A stretch of DNA of 64,000 bases from Acidovorax sp. 69 (GCF_002797445.1 NZ_PGEP01000001.1:4650501-4714500); one strand, 5' to 3'; positions 30,086 through 42,024 are shown, counted from the first letter of the stretch. The notes: generated by a model not told the origin, from the letters alone. A program made the numbers and translations.

Positions 30086-31100
30086 GGGCCCATTGTCCTC
30101 TCTGCGCAGGCGCCGCTCCGGCGTGGTCCGAGAGCCACCCCCCCACGGCATCGGGCATCGCCCGCACATGCCCCGGCGGCCGCCCGTGGGGGAACCCCAC
30201 ATGCCCGCCGTGTTGCGGTTGCCACAGCGTGACACACCGCCCCACCTCGTGCGCGCCGGGCAAACTGGCCGCAGGCACAAACGGATCGTTGCGGGCATTG
30301 ACCACCAGCGCAGGGATGGCAATGCGATGCAACAAGGGCTTGGCCGATGCCCGCAGCCAGTAGTCCTCTGTGTTCCGGTATCCGTGAAGGGGGGCCGTGA
30401 ACACATTGTCAAAGGCGTACAGATCCCGAGCCGCCATCAGTGCTCGGCGGTCAAACAAGCCTGGGTGCTGCGCCAGTTTCTGCAGGGCCTTGGGCACCAG
30501 GGTTCGCATGAACATGCGGGTGTAAACCTGCCGATTGAACCCGCGGCCAATGGCATACCCACCCGCGGCCAGATCAATGGGCGAGCAAACGGCCGCCACA
30601 GCATCAGCGCTGCGCGCGGCGTCAGTACCCACTTCGGCGGCCCATCGCAACAGCGCATTGCCGCCCAGCGACACACCCACCGCCATCAGCGGGCCCTTGT
30701 GGGTGGCCCTCAGCCGTTGCAGTATCCAGCCGATCTCGGCATGGTCGCCCGAATGGTAGGCCCGGGGCGCGCGATTGATCTCCCCGCTACATCCCCGAAA
30801 ATGCGGCAGCGCGCAGGCCCAGCCGCGCTCGCGCGCCAGGTCTGCAAACGCCTCGCCGTAGTGGCTGCGCGAGGAGCCTTCCAGGCCATGAAAAACCACC
30901 AGCAGCGGTTGCGGCGACTGCGGTGCAACGGGCGCCAGAGCACTCTGCAAAAAGTCCACATCCACGAAGTCCCCGTCCGGGGTGTCCCAGCGCTCGCGAC
31001 GGTACTCAGGCCGCGAGCCCAACACGCGGCGCGAGTACAAAGCGGGCCAGATCGTCTGAAGCTGCCCTCCAGGCAGCCATCGTGGTGCTACATATTTCAT
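30078..31100 (-). CDS. YheT-type alpha/beta hydrolase
   Basis: A 340-residue hydrolase of the YheT/UPF0017 type. The nucleophile elbow GVSLGGN puts the catalytic serine at S144. The oxyanion segment VVFHGLEGSSRSHY is near residue 70. The acid and base would be in NARNDPFVP and in the C-terminal QHGGHVGF. The N-terminus MKYVAPRWLPGGQLQTIWPAL matches the family. Its first codons lie inside a dispersed two-hairpin repeat, which could affect initiation. It reads into the small unknown gene by an 8-base overlap, so the two are coupled. Substrate unknown; an esterase-type reaction is inferred. Confidence 0.9.
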   Translation of the reverse strand: MKYVAPRWLPGGQLQTIWPALYSRRVLGSRPEYRRERWDTPDGDFVDVDFLQSALAPVAPQSPQPLLVVFHGLEGSSRSHYGEAFADLARERGWACALPHFRGCSGEINRAPRAYHSGDHAEIGWILQRLRATHKGPLMAVGVSLGGNALLRWAAEVGTDAARSADAVAAVCSPIDLAAGGYAIGRGFNRQVYTRMFMRTLVPKALQKLAQHPGLFDRRALMAARDLYAFDNVFTAPLHGYRNTEDYWLRASAKPLLHRIAIPALVVNARNDPFVPAASLPGAHEVGRCVTLWQPQHGGHVGFPHGRPPGHVRAMPDAVGGWLSDHAGAAPAQRGQWAHG

Positions 31101-31133
31101 AGCATTAGGGTCTTGTATTGATTGCGCTAGAGG
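31087..31133 (-). repeat. Two-hairpin dispersed repeat, copy B
   Basis: On the minus strand it reads TCTAGCGC...AAG, then GCTAT-N7-GTAGC, the same order and 7-base loop as the other copies (one mismatch in the second arm). The ATG of the YheT-type gene is inside the second hairpin, and its first five codons overlap the element. Confidence 0.65.
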
Positions 31134-31164
31134 GCAAAATGATCAAATATCCAAGGCCACCACA

Positions 31165-31614
31165 TCAGTGCAGCACGGGCCGCTGTGTATCCGCCACCTG
31201 CGCGTCCGGCGCACCGCCCGGGCTGGCGTGGTGAGCCACCATGCGCCAGCCCTCCGGGGTCTTGTGGTAGACGTTGGTAGCCAGCACCACGGCCTGGTGC
31301 AAACCATCCGGCAGCATGACTTCGACCTGCTCCGCAACGCTGTGGACAGCACTCGACAACGCCACGATGCGGTGTACCTGAACGGGTCGCGCGCGCACCG
31401 CGCCATTGGAAAACATGGCTTCAAATGCCGCCCGGATAGCGCCTGGGCCGAGCAGGCGTGACCCGCCGGGGTGCACACAGACGATCTCGTCGTCCTCCGC
31501 CCAGCACGACATCAGCAATTCGATGTCACCACGCTGCAAGGCTTCGTAGAACGCGGATTCGGTGTCATCCGAAGAGCCACCGAGGGTGACTGCTCTTGAT
31601 CGGGCGCGGGGCAT
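31165..31614 (-). CDS. NTF2-like / SnoaL-type small protein
   Basis: A 149-residue cone-shaped-fold protein. The helical start is ESAFYEALQRGDIELLMSCWAEDDEIVCVHPGGSRLLGPGAIRAAFEAMF, typical of the SnoaL/DUF4440 group, followed by beta-strands. A late WRMVAHHASP is the usual closing motif. The N-terminal 15 residues are polar and unconserved. It is a single gene upstream of the YheT pair with the copy-B repeat between. Substrate is unknown; some relatives are ketosteroid-isomerase-like or calcium/calmodulin kinase II-associated, so no reaction is assigned. Confidence 0.75.
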   Translation of the reverse strand: MPRARSRAVTLGGSSDDTESAFYEALQRGDIELLMSCWAEDDEIVCVHPGGSRLLGPGAIRAAFEAMFSNGAVRARPVQVHRIVALSSAVHSVAEQVEVMLPDGLHQAVVLATNVYHKTPEGWRMVAHHASPGGAPDAQVADTQRPVLH

Positions 31615-31807
31615 GGTCGTGTTCAGGGGTTGGGTGAAGGGGTCACTTGATGGCGAGGGCGTCTAAGCCGCTATTGTGCGTTGCTCGCACGGTCCCTGGT
31701 CGCCGCCCGGTTTTCGGTCAGGCCCGATGGCAAGGCTTGCCGCAGAATCCCTGCATTCACAGATTTCTGGCACATTCGCCCCATCTCCCTTTTCGGCGGA
31801 CACCACC

Positions 31808-32422
31808 ATGATGATGAAACGTCTCCTCGCTTTTTGTGCACTGCTTGCCGCCACACTGGCTCTCAGCGGTTGTGGCTACAACGACTTCCAGCGCCTGGAC
31901 GAACAATCCAAGGCGGCTTGGAGCGAGGTGCTCAACCAGTACCAACGCCGTGCCGACCTGGTGCCCAACATCGTGGCCACCGTCAAGGGCGAGGCCAATT
32001 TCGAACAGGAGACCCTCACCCGCGTGGTGGAAGCCCGCGCCAAGGCAACCGCCATCCAGGTCACGCCCGAGACCCTGAACAACCCCGAGGCCTTCAACAA
32101 ATTTCAGCAGGCGCAAGGCGAGCTGTCGGGGGCCTTGTCACGCCTCATGGTGGTGTCCGAGCGCTATCCCACCTTGCAAGCCAACCAGGGCTTTCGTGAC
32201 CTGCGTGTCACGCTGGAGGGCACCGAAAACCGCATCACCGTGGCACGCAATCGCTACATACAGACGGTGCAGGAGTACAACGTGCTCGCGCGCAGCTTTC
32301 CCACCAATCTCACCGCCATGGCCTTCAGCTACGCCCCCAAGTCCAGCTTCGCCGTGGCCAATGAGGCGCAAATCTCAGCCCCTCCCACCGTGGACTTCTC
32401 TGCCTCCAAACCAAAGCCATAG
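31808..32422 (+). CDS. lemA: LemA-family lipoprotein
   Basis: A 204-residue protein with an N-terminal lipobox LALSGC (lipidated cysteine about residue 20) and the LemA core: YNDFQRLDEQSKAAWSEVLNQYQRRADLVPNIVATVKGEANFEQETL, followed by helices and the closing YNVLARSFPTNLTAMAF. The start has three tandem ATG codons (31808, 31811, 31814); the Shine-Dalgarno is weak, so the exact one is uncertain. It is the first gene of a unit with two TPM-domain genes, a pairing seen in many bacteria. Function is unknown, though LemA and TPM proteins are co-conserved at the envelope. Confidence 0.88.
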   Translation: MMMKRLLAFCALLAATLALSGCGYNDFQRLDEQSKAAWSEVLNQYQRRADLVPNIVATVKGEANFEQETLTRVVEARAKATAIQVTPETLNNPEAFNKFQQAQGELSGALSRLMVVSERYPTLQANQGFRDLRVTLEGTENRITVARNRYIQTVQEYNVLARSFPTNLTAMAFSYAPKSSFAVANEAQISAPPTVDFSASKPKP

Positions 32423-32458
32423 TTGGAGTTTCGGACACCTCCTGGTTTCAAGGGAAAT

Positions 32459-33370
32459 ATGCCTCTTGCGCTTATTCGTTCTGCACTGTTAGCTATTTTT
32501 TTGATAGCAATTGCGCCCTGGAATGCGTCTGCCCAAGGCGCACTGCAACCCGTGCCCGCACTCACCGGCCACGTCATCGACCAGACCGGCACACTCAGCG
32601 CGGCGGACAAAGAGGCGCTGGAGTCGCAGTTGCTCGCGCTCGAACAGGCACGCGGCTCCCAATTGGTGGTGGTGATGCTCGCAACCACGGCACCCGAAGA
32701 CATTGCAGCCTATGCCAATCGCGTGGGGAACCAGTGGAAGATTGGTCGGCGCGATGTGGGAGATGGTGTGCTGGTGGTGGTGGCCAAAGACGACCGCAAG
32801 ATGCGCATTGAAGTGGCCAAGGCTCTGGAAGGCGCCATTCCCGACATCGCAGCGGCCCGCATCATCGACGGAGTGATGAAACCGCGGTTTCGGCAAAACG
32901 ACTATGCCGGGGGACTGAGCGCCGCGGTCACGCAGCTTGCAGCCCACATCGCCGGTGAAGCGCTGCCGCTGCCCGACAGCGAAACGCCCGCTCGCAAAAG
33001 CAGTGACCGCAACCTCTTCGACTGGACCGATTTCGCCATCTTCCTGTTCTTTGGCGTGATGGTGGCAGGCCCCTTGGCGCGCAGCCTTTTGGGCAGAGGA
33101 TTGGGCGGGTTGCTTGTGGGCGGTGGCGTCGGTGCATTGGCTTTTGTGTTCACCTCCAGCCTACTGCTGTCGGGTGGCGCAGGCGTGATCGCACTGCTCT
33201 ACACCTGGATTTTCGGCGGCAGCGGAAGTCCCATTGCGCTGGGCAATGGAGGCATCTCAGGCGGGTGGGGTGGCGGCGGCGGTGGTTCGGGCAGCAGCAG
33301 TGATGGCGGCGGATTCAGCTCCGGCGGCGGCGGTGACTTTGGTGGTGGCGGCGCGTCAGGAGACTGGTAA
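32459..33370 (+). CDS. TPM-domain membrane protein, YgcG-like
   Basis: A 303-residue protein with a signal peptide of 25 residues (MPLALIRSALLAIFLIAIAP..., cleaved near NASA-QG). The TPM domain is at about 35-160 (VIDQTGTLSAADKEALESQLLALEQARGSQLVVVMLATT, then RDVGDGVLVVVAKDDRKMRIEVAKALEGAIPD). Two hydrophobic segments follow (about 185-245), then a glycine/serine-rich C-terminus ending SGDW. The start at 32459 has AAGGGAA six bases upstream; a TTG at 32423 is unlikely. Codons 3-19 coincide with a copy of the dispersed repeat. The 3' end joins the next gene as TAATG. TPM domains are linked to phosphatase-like activity or photosystem II repair in plants; here the role is unknown. Confidence 0.88.
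   Translation: MPLALIRSALLAIFLIAIAPWNASAQGALQPVPALTGHVIDQTGTLSAADKEALESQLLALEQARGSQLVVVMLATTAPEDIAAYANRVGNQWKIGRRDVGDGVLVVVAKDDRKMRIEVAKALEGAIPDIAAARIIDGVMKPRFRQNDYAGGLSAAVTQLAAHIAGEALPLPDSETPARKSSDRNLFDWTDFAIFLFFGVMVAGPLARSLLGRGLGGLLVGGGVGALAFVFTSSLLLSGGAGVIALLYTWIFGGSGSPIALGNGGISGGWGGGGGGSGSSSDGGGFSSGGGGDFGGGGASGDW
32467..32514 (+). repeat. Two-hairpin dispersed repeat, copy C, inside a coding region
   Basis: GCGCTTATTC at 32468-32477 matches the start of copy D, and GCTAT-N7-ATAGC (32492-32508) followed by AATTG matches its end. The element is in frame and encodes the hydrophobic core of the signal peptide (LLAIFLIAIA). Confidence 0.7.
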
Positions 33371-33903
33371 TGGACACAACCAACAAACACCGCACGCTGA
33401 TTGGCGCCATTCTTCGGCTGCTGCACCATCGCTTTGCGGAGTCGCAAGCGCGCCGCGCCCTCCCCCCTGAGGCATTGCAACGTTTGGGCGCCCGCGTTAG
33501 CGCCAGTGAGCAGCGCCACACCGGGCAAATTCGGATCATCACAGAGGCCAGCCTGCCCTGGAGCTATCTGCGGCGCCACGCCAGCGCACGCGAGCGTGCA
33601 CTCATGCTGTTCAGCAAATACAGGGTGTGGGATACCGAGCGCAACAATGGGGTTCTGATCTACCTGCTGATGCCCGAACGCGCCATTGAGATCGTCGCTG
33701 ACAGAGGTGTCCATCGCTACGTGGCACCCCAAGAGTGGCAGTCCGTCGCACTGCAAATGGCGGCTCATTTTCAGAAGTTGCAGTACGAAGACGGCCTCGC
33801 CCAAGCCATTGAAGCCATCTCATCCCGCTTGGTGGCACATTTTCCGCGCACGGAAGATACACCCCATGTCAACGAACTTCCAGATGGACCCATCGCCCAG
33901 TAG
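33370..33903 (+). CDS. Second TPM-domain protein, soluble
   Basis: A 177-residue protein without signal peptide or membrane helix. It carries a TPM-like core: EALQRLGARVSASEQRHTGQIRIITEASLPW, then RDxxx region ERNNGVLIYLLMPERAIEIVADRGVHRYV and the closing EWQSVALQMAAHFQK. It begins in a TAATG overlap with the upstream TPM gene, so the two should be translated together. Unlike its partner it has neither the glycine-rich tail nor membrane helices and would sit in the cytoplasm. Function unknown. Confidence 0.8.
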   Translation: MDTTNKHRTLIGAILRLLHHRFAESQARRALPPEALQRLGARVSASEQRHTGQIRIITEASLPWSYLRRHASARERALMLFSKYRVWDTERNNGVLIYLLMPERAIEIVADRGVHRYVAPQEWQSVALQMAAHFQKLQYEDGLAQAIEAISSRLVAHFPRTEDTPHVNELPDGPIAQ

Positions 33904-34345
33904 GGCGCGTTCCGGGGCCCTTGCCCGCCGGTAGCAGGGCGATCTCGCGCCCCTCACCCTCACGCCCTGTCTTCTTGATCCTGGCCGCTCGCGCCCGGCT
34001 GGATAGCCCCACACGGGTCACGCCACATGGGCTCGTGCGCGTGGGACCGACGAACTCGTCGTCCCAAATCGGCACCAGGGTTTACCTGTGTGCAGGCCAG
34101 GATTCACCCAAAACGTACCAAGACAACGGTGGTCCGTCGCCCAAGACGCCTTTCATTGTTTCCAATACTGGAACAGTTAGTTCGCGACCCGGTGGTTTTT
34201 CTCTGAACACCATCGGCGTACAGTTCAACCCATCGATGAGCCGAACCCGCAAGGCGACTCACCGAACCCGGTTCAGCAGCCCTTCTTTGTTTTGCAGCCG
34301 TTCCGGTTTGATTGAGCCGCTTTTTTAACTTCAAGGATTTTCATC
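33904..34345. other. 442-base gap without a convincing gene
   Basis: I see no supported gene here. Open frames of 60-135 codons exist on both strands but lack family features and Shine-Dalgarno sites. A short inverted repeat, GGGAC-CGACGA/TCGTC-GTCCC, lies around 34043-34063. The last 100 bases are T-rich and probably hold the promoter for the small genes downstream. Confidence 0.5.
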
Positions 34346-34633
34346 ATGAACAACACCGCACGTTTCCTCTCCATCGCCGCTGTCGCCGCTTTCGCTTCTT
34401 TTGGTGCCCAGGCCGACGAAGCCGATGCTTCGCAATTTTCCACCAAGTTTGAAACCAACCGCACCCGCGCTGAAGTGGCTGCTGAAGCCGCTACAGTGGC
34501 CCAGACCCGTTCCATCGAGCCTGCTGGCTCGCGTGTCGTGACTTACAAGTCCACGGCTGACCGCGCTGCGGTGCGTGCCCAGGCTGCTGACGCTGTGCGT
34601 ACTGGCCAGATCCCTTCGGGCGAGCGCGGTTGA
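34346..34633 (+). CDS. Small secreted Ala-rich protein, copy 1
   Basis: A 95-residue protein with a signal peptide of about 23 residues (FLSIAAVAAFASFGAQA-DEAD). The mature part is about 72 residues, Ala-, Thr- and Arg-rich, predicted helical, and has no cysteine. CAAGGA precedes the ATG. It resembles the DUF4148 group of short periplasmic proteins, tentatively. The next gene is a near copy. Function unknown. Confidence 0.75.
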   Translation: MNNTARFLSIAAVAAFASFGAQADEADASQFSTKFETNRTRAEVAAEAATVAQTRSIEPAGSRVVTYKSTADRAAVRAQAADAVRTGQIPSGERG

Positions 34634-34715
34634 TTCTTTTTGAATCCGCTGTTCCCCTGTTTGCGTATTTGTCAGTACCTCACCCCCATTTTTTGAATTT
34701 CACTGGAGTTTCACC

Positions 34716-35009
34716 ATGAACAAGACTGCCCGTTTCCTGTCTATCGCCGCTGTGGCCGCTTTCGCTTCTTTTGGTGCACAGGCCGACGAAGCCGATGCTT
34801 CGCAATTTGCCACCAAGTTTGAAACCAGCCGCACCCGCGCTGAAGTGGCTGCTGAAGCCGCTACCGTGGCACAGACCCGTTCCATCGAGCCCGCTGGCTC
34901 GCGTGTCGTGACTTACAAGTCCACGGCTGACCGCGCTGCGGTGCGTGCCCAGGCTGCAGAAGCTGTGCGCACCGGTCAGATCCCTTCGGGCGAATTCAGC
35001 GCCATGTAA
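34716..35009 (+). CDS. Small secreted Ala-rich protein, copy 2
   Basis: A 97-residue paralogue of the preceding gene. The first 93 residues differ at only four positions (3, 32, 38 and 82) and the last few residues are unrelated (EFSAM in place of ERG). Nucleotide similarity stops at the coding ends, so the duplication covers mainly the gene. GGAG precedes the start. A strong terminator follows. The pair looks like a recent tandem duplication, probably giving higher dosage; function unknown. Confidence 0.75.
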   Translation: MNKTARFLSIAAVAAFASFGAQADEADASQFATKFETSRTRAEVAAEAATVAQTRSIEPAGSRVVTYKSTADRAAVRAQAAEAVRTGQIPSGEFSAM

Positions 35010-35057
35010 TTTCCAGGGCCCGCATGCGATGCATGGGGGCTGGCGAAGTGCAAATGC

Positions 35058-35094
35058 AAAAGGCCGGGGCCCCACAAGGGGCCCCGGCCTTTTT
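35058..35094 (+). terminator. Very strong terminator after the small-protein pair
   Basis: A 16-bp G/C stem (AAAAGGCCGGGGCCCC against GGGGCCCCGGCCTTTT) with a 4-base ACAA loop and a T-run. It ends the small-protein transcript, and its A-run could also serve transcription from the other side. Confidence 0.9.
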
Positions 35095-35267
35095 CGCTGG
35101 GCTACCAAGTTGATGAGAGCAAGAAGATCATCGCCACCAGCACAAATGCCCGCTCCTCACATCGAGAGCTCTTCTACGCTCTCCTGGCTGCGCCAAAAGC
35201 AGGTAGTCACAAGGCAGCGCTGGACACATATGCCCATCTGCCCCACATCACGATCCGTGATGCCATG

Positions 35268-35294
35268 AAAAAACCCGGCTATGCCGGGTTTTTT
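35268..35294 (-). terminator. Terminator of the atp operon
   Basis: AAAAAACCCGGC and GCCGGGTTTTTT form a perfect stem with a 3-base loop. On the minus strand it lies 23 bases after the atpC stop. The approximately 170 bases beyond it to 35095 show nothing recognisable. Confidence 0.9.
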
Positions 35295-35316
35295 ATTGCA
35301 GAAAAGCCTTCTGGGC

Positions 35317-35733
35317 TTATTTCTTCTGCCGGAACTTGCGCAGCGCAGCGATTTGGGCGGCCATGACAGCCAGCTCAGATTGGGCCTTGGCCAAATCGAT
35401 CTCGCTCTTGGCGTTTTTGAGCGCTTCTTCGGCCGATGCCTTGGCGGCGTTGGCCTTCTCGTCGTCCAGATCTTTGCCACGGATGGCGGTGTCGGACAGC
35501 ACGGTCACGCAGTTGGGTTGCACTTCCAGAATGCCACCGGCCACGAACACGAATTCTTCGCGACCGTCGGCCATTTCGATGCGCACCGAGCCCGGCTTGA
35601 TACGGGTGATCAGCGGGGTGTGGCGGGGAAAGATGCCCAGTTCGCCAGATTCACCAGGCAGCGCGACAAAGCGTGCTTCACCGGAGAAGATGGACTCTTC
35701 GGCACTGACCACATCAACATGGATGGTGTTCAT
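35317..35733 (-). CDS. atpC: ATP synthase subunit epsilon
   Basis: A 138-residue F1 epsilon subunit: an N-terminal beta-barrel ([48 protein letters not shown]) and a C-terminal helical hairpin rich in Ala and Lys (about 88-138). It couples gamma rotation to Fo and may inhibit ATP hydrolysis. Two ATG codons adjoin; the second is five bases from AGGAG and is used here. Last gene of the operon. Confidence 0.96.
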   Translation of the reverse strand: MNTIHVDVVSAEESIFSGEARFVALPGESGELGIFPRHTPLITRIKPGSVRIEMADGREEFVFVAGGILEVQPNCVTVLSDTAIRGKDLDDEKANAAKASAEEALKNAKSEIDLAKAQSELAVMAAQIAALRKFRQKK

Positions 35734-35818
35734 CATTGCTCCTAGGAAAAGAAAGAGGGGTTGCTCGATTGCGCATGTTGGCTGAGCCGCCTTTCAGGGC
35801 TGCTCAGCCGCCGGGCAA

Positions 35819-37258
<1,440 letters not shown>

Positions 37259-38125
37259 TTACACAGCAGCGGCGCCAGCCACGATTTCCGAAAGTTCTTT
37301 CGTGATCGCTGCCTGGCGCGTCTTGTTGTAGACCAGCTTCAACTCGCCAATGACGCTGCCGGCGTTGTCGGTGGCGGCCTTCATGGCCACCATGCGCGCC
37401 GACTGCTCGGACGCCATGTTTTCCGCAACCGCCTGGTAAATCAGGGACTCGACATAGCGGACCAGCAGATCGTCGATCACGGTCTGTGCATCGGGCTCGT
37501 AGATGTAGTCCCAGCCATGCTCGGTCTTTTCAGCCTGCATTTGAGCGGACGACAGGGGAAGCAGTTGCTCCACCACCGATTCCTGCTTCATGGTGTTGAT
37601 GAACTTGGTGTACGAGAGGTACACCGCATTGATCTTGCCTTCAGCGTATGCATCGAGCAGCACCTTGACGGGGCCGATCAGCTTGTCCAGGTGGGGCGTG
37701 TCGCCCAGCCCCGTCACGTGCGAAACCACCTTGGCGCCCACACGGTTCAGGAAGCCCAAGCCCTTGTTGCCAATGGCAACCGCTTCAGTGGACACGCCAG
37801 CGCCTTGCAGTTCACGCAGCTTGGCCGTCACGATGCGCAGTACGTTGGTGTTCATGCCACCGCACAGGCCCTTGTCGGTCGTCACCACAATCACGCCGGC
37901 CGTCTTGGCATCGTTCACTTTCATGAACGGATGCACATATTCTGGATTGGCGTGGCCGAGGTTGGCTGCAATGTTGCGAATCTTCTCGCTGTAAGGGCGG
38001 GCAGCCCGCATCCGTTCCTGCGCCTTGCGCATTTTGGATGCAGCCACCATCTCCATGGCTTTGGTGATCTTCTTGGTGTTTTCCACCGATTTGATCTTGC
38101 CGCGTATTTCCTTGCCTGCTGCCAT
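37259..38125 (-). CDS. atpG: ATP synthase subunit gamma
   Basis: A 288-residue central-stalk subunit. The N-terminal helix [39 protein letters not shown] and the C-terminal helix [25 protein letters not shown] form the rotating coiled coil. The middle has the Rossmann-like segment [22 protein letters not shown] precedes the ATG. Directly follows atpA. Confidence 0.99.
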   Translation of the reverse strand: MAAGKEIRGKIKSVENTKKITKAMEMVAASKMRKAQERMRAARPYSEKIRNIAANLGHANPEYVHPFMKVNDAKTAGVIVVTTDKGLCGGMNTNVLRIVTAKLRELQGAGVSTEAVAIGNKGLGFLNRVGAKVVSHVTGLGDTPHLDKLIGPVKVLLDAYAEGKINAVYLSYTKFINTMKQESVVEQLLPLSSAQMQAEKTEHGWDYIYEPDAQTVIDDLLVRYVESLIYQAVAENMASEQSARMVAMKAATDNAGSVIGELKLVYNKTRQAAITKELSEIVAGAAAV

Positions 38126-38143
38126 GATGGCTCCTCGTCCGGT

Positions 38144-39697
38144 TTAAGCGAACGACTTCTTGAACGCGGCAACAGCAGCGGTCAATTCGGCCTCAGCGTC
38201 CTTGTCCATGGCCTTGGCCTGTTCCAGCTTGGCCAGCAGTGCGGCGTGGCTGGTCTTCAGGAACTGGTGCAGGCCGTGTTCGAAGTCGAGAACCTTCTTG
38301 ACATCGATGTCGTCCATGAAGCCCTTGTTCACAGCGAACAGCGTCGCGCCCATCAGCGAGATGGACAGGGGGCTGTACTGTGCCTGCTTGAGCAGTTCGG
38401 TCACGCGGGCACCGCGGTCCAGCTGCTTGCGGGTGGCTTCGTCCAGGTCGGAAGCGAACTGCGCGAACGCAGCCAGTTCACGGTACTGGGCCAGATCGGT
38501 ACGAATACCGCCGGACAGGTTCTTCACCAGCTTGGTCTGGGCAGCACCACCGACGCGCGACACCGAGATACCGGCGTTGATGGCGGGGCGGATACCGGCG
38601 TTGAACAGGCTGGTTTCCAGGAAGATCTGGCCGTCCGTGATCGAGATCACGTTGGTGGGCACGAAGGCAGACACGTCGCCGGCTTGCGTCTCAATGATGG
38701 GCAGTGCGGTCAGCGAACCGGTCTTCCCCTTGACTTCACCCTTGGTGAAGGCTTCGACGTAGTCGGCGTTCACGCGGGCTGCACGTTCGAGCAGGCGGCT
38801 GTGGAGATAGAACACGTCGCCAGGGTAGGCTTCGCGGCCTGGTGGGCGGCGCAACAGCAGCGACACTTGGCGATAAGCAACCGCTTGCTTGGACAGGTCG
38901 TCATACACGATCAGGGCGTCTTGGCCACGGTCGCGGAAGTATTCGCCCATCGTGCAGCCCGAGTAGGCCGACACGTACTGCATGGCAGCCGATTCGGAAG
39001 CCGATGCGGCCACCACGATCGTGTACTCCATGGCACCGGCTTGTTCCAGCGCGCGCACCACGTTCTTGATCGACGAAGCCTTCTGACCGATGGCGACGTA
39101 GATGCAGGACACGCCTTGGCCCTTCTGGGCAATGATGGCGTCGATAGCCACGGCGGTCTTGCCGGTCTGACGGTCACCAATGATCAGCTCGCGCTGGCCA
39201 CGGCCCACAGGCACCATGGAGTCGATGGACTTCAGGCCGGTTTGCAGGGGCTGGTCCACCGATTTACGGGCGATCACGCCCGGAGCGACCTTTTCGATCA
39301 CGTCGGTGAGCTTGGCGTTGATGGGGCCCTTGCCGTCGATAGGCTGGCCCAGGGCGTTCACCACGCGGCCGATCAGCTCGGGGCCAACCGGCACTTCCAG
39401 AATGCGGCCCGTGCACTTGACGGTGTCGCCTTCGGAGATGTGCTCGTACTCACCCAGAATCACGGCGCCGACGGAGTCGCGCTCGAGGTTCAGGGCCAGG
39501 CCGAAGGAGGGCTGACCGTCCTTGGTGGCGGGGAACTCCAGCATTTCGCCGGCCATCACGTCCGACAGGCCGTGCACGCGCACGATACCGTCGGACACGG
39601 ACACCACGGTGCCCTGATTGCGGATATCGCTGCTGGCAGCCAGACCTTCGATGCGGCTCTTGATGAGTTCAGAAATTTCTGCGGGATTGAGTTGCAT
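38144..39697 (-). CDS. atpA: ATP synthase subunit alpha
   Basis: A 517-residue regulatory F1 subunit. Walker A GDRQTGKT is at residues 174-181. The arginine finger region lies around [33 protein letters not shown]. The N-terminal beta-barrel begins [19 protein letters not shown]. Length is standard. GGAAAGAG precedes the ATG. Confidence 0.99.
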   Translation of the reverse strand: MQLNPAEISELIKSRIEGLAASSDIRNQGTVVSVSDGIVRVHGLSDVMAGEMLEFPATKDGQPSFGLALNLERDSVGAVILGEYEHISEGDTVKCTGRILEVPVGPELIGRVVNALGQPIDGKGPINAKLTDVIEKVAPGVIARKSVDQPLQTGLKSIDSMVPVGRGQRELIIGDRQTGKTAVAIDAIIAQKGQGVSCIYVAIGQKASSIKNVVRALEQAGAMEYTIVVAASASESAAMQYVSAYSGCTMGEYFRDRGQDALIVYDDLSKQAVAYRQVSLLLRRPPGREAYPGDVFYLHSRLLERAARVNADYVEAFTKGEVKGKTGSLTALPIIETQAGDVSAFVPTNVISITDGQIFLETSLFNAGIRPAINAGISVSRVGGAAQTKLVKNLSGGIRTDLAQYRELAAFAQFASDLDEATRKQLDRGARVTELLKQAQYSPLSISLMGATLFAVNKGFMDDIDVKKVLDFEHGLHQFLKTSHAALLAKLEQAKAMDKDAEAELTAAVAAFKKSFA

Positions 39698-39739
39698 GAC
39701 TCTTTCCTTCTTTCTTTGGTTCGCTGTCCTCGCCGCGCG

Positions 39740-40282
39740 TTACGCGGTGAGGGCCGCTTTCATTTGTTCAAGACGGGCCTTGACCGAAGTGTCCAGCACC
39801 TCGTCACCCACCACTACGCGAATGCCGCCAATCAAGGATTCGTCCTGCTGAACGACGAGATTGAGCTTGCGGCCGAAGCGCTTTTCCAGCGCTGCGCTGA
39901 CCTCGGATAGTGCAGCACTGTCCATGGGAAAGGCACTGTGCACCACGGCATCCGAAGACCCGTTGCGACGATTCACGAGGGCACGAAACTGCGACGCCAC
40001 TTCCGGGAGCGCATCAATGCGTCCGTTATCAATGACTGTGCGCAGGAAGTTTTTGGCCATGTCGGGCAGTGCCGAACGGGCAACCCCGGTGAACAAGGCA
40101 AACACCTGGTCTGCCGTCACCTTGGGGCTGTCCGCCAGCTGGCGCAGCTGAGGGTTGGCGGCAATCGCCGCCAGTTCGTCCACCCAGGCAGCGGTGCTGC
40201 CCAGATCGACGCCCACGCCAGCCGTAACGGCCTTGAACAAGGCTTCGGCGTAAGGGCGGGCAATGGTGGCGAGTTCAGCCAT
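39740..40282 (-). CDS. atpH: ATP synthase subunit delta
   Basis: A 180-residue peripheral-stalk protein tying F1 to the b subunits. The N-terminal helical domain starts [19 protein letters not shown]. The conserved C-terminal motif is [23 protein letters not shown]. Gap of about 10 bases after atpF. Confidence 0.98.
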   Translation of the reverse strand: MAELATIARPYAEALFKAVTAGVGVDLGSTAAWVDELAAIAANPQLRQLADSPKVTADQVFALFTGVARSALPDMAKNFLRTVIDNGRIDALPEVASQFRALVNRRNGSSDAVVHSAFPMDSAALSEVSAALEKRFGRKLNLVVQQDESLIGGIRVVVGDEVLDTSVKARLEQMKAALTA

Positions 40283-40292
40283 ATGTATTCCC

Positions 40293-40763
40293 TTACAGCT
40301 CGGTCTTCAGGCGGTTGAGCAGGTCGGCATGGACGCCAGCATTGACTTCCTTGCGGAGAATCTGCTCAGCACCCTTGACGGCCAGCGCTGCCACCTGCTC
40401 ACGCAGGGCTTCGCGGGCTTGGACTGCCTGCTGCTCGGCCTCGGCACGGGCAGCAGCAACAATCTTGTTGCCTTCCTCGCTGGCGCGGGCCTTGGCTTCT
40501 TCAACGATGGCCTGGGCACGACGGTCGGCGTCCGCAAGACGCGAGGCCGTTTCGTTGCGCGCCTGTGACAGTTCCTTTTCGACGCGCTGGTTAGCAGCAG
40601 TCAATTCGGATTTGGCACGGTCGGCAGCTGCGAGGCCATCGGCGATTTTCTGGGCTCGCTCATCCAACGCCTTCGCGATCGGGGGCCACACGAACTTCAT
40701 CGTGAACCACACCAAGATCAGGAAAACGATGGCCTGAACGAACAGGGTCGCATTGATACTCAC
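40293..40763 (-). CDS. atpF: ATP synthase subunit b
   Basis: A 156-residue stator subunit: one N-terminal transmembrane helix (about 6-26, [20 protein letters not shown]), then a long Ala/Glu/Lys coiled coil that dimerises and binds delta. The start codon is GTG with AAAGGTG upstream. Reduced initiation fits its two-per-complex stoichiometry against about ten c subunits from the preceding ATG-started gene. Confidence 0.98.
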   Translation of the reverse strand: MSINATLFVQAIVFLILVWFTMKFVWPPIAKALDERAQKIADGLAAADRAKSELTAANQRVEKELSQARNETASRLADADRRAQAIVEEAKARASEEGNKIVAAARAEAEQQAVQAREALREQVAALAVKGAEQILRKEVNAGVHADLLNRLKTEL

Positions 40764-40797
40764 GGCAACACCTTTCTAGAGTGGCGTTGAACGGGAA

Positions 40798-42005
<1,208 letters not shown>

Positions 42006-42024
42006 CGGACAACTCTTCTCTCTA

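Noticed and set aside
33921..34328. Possible 135-codon gene in the gap after the second TPM gene
   Set aside because: No ribosome site, no recognisable domain and composition unlike neighbouring genes.
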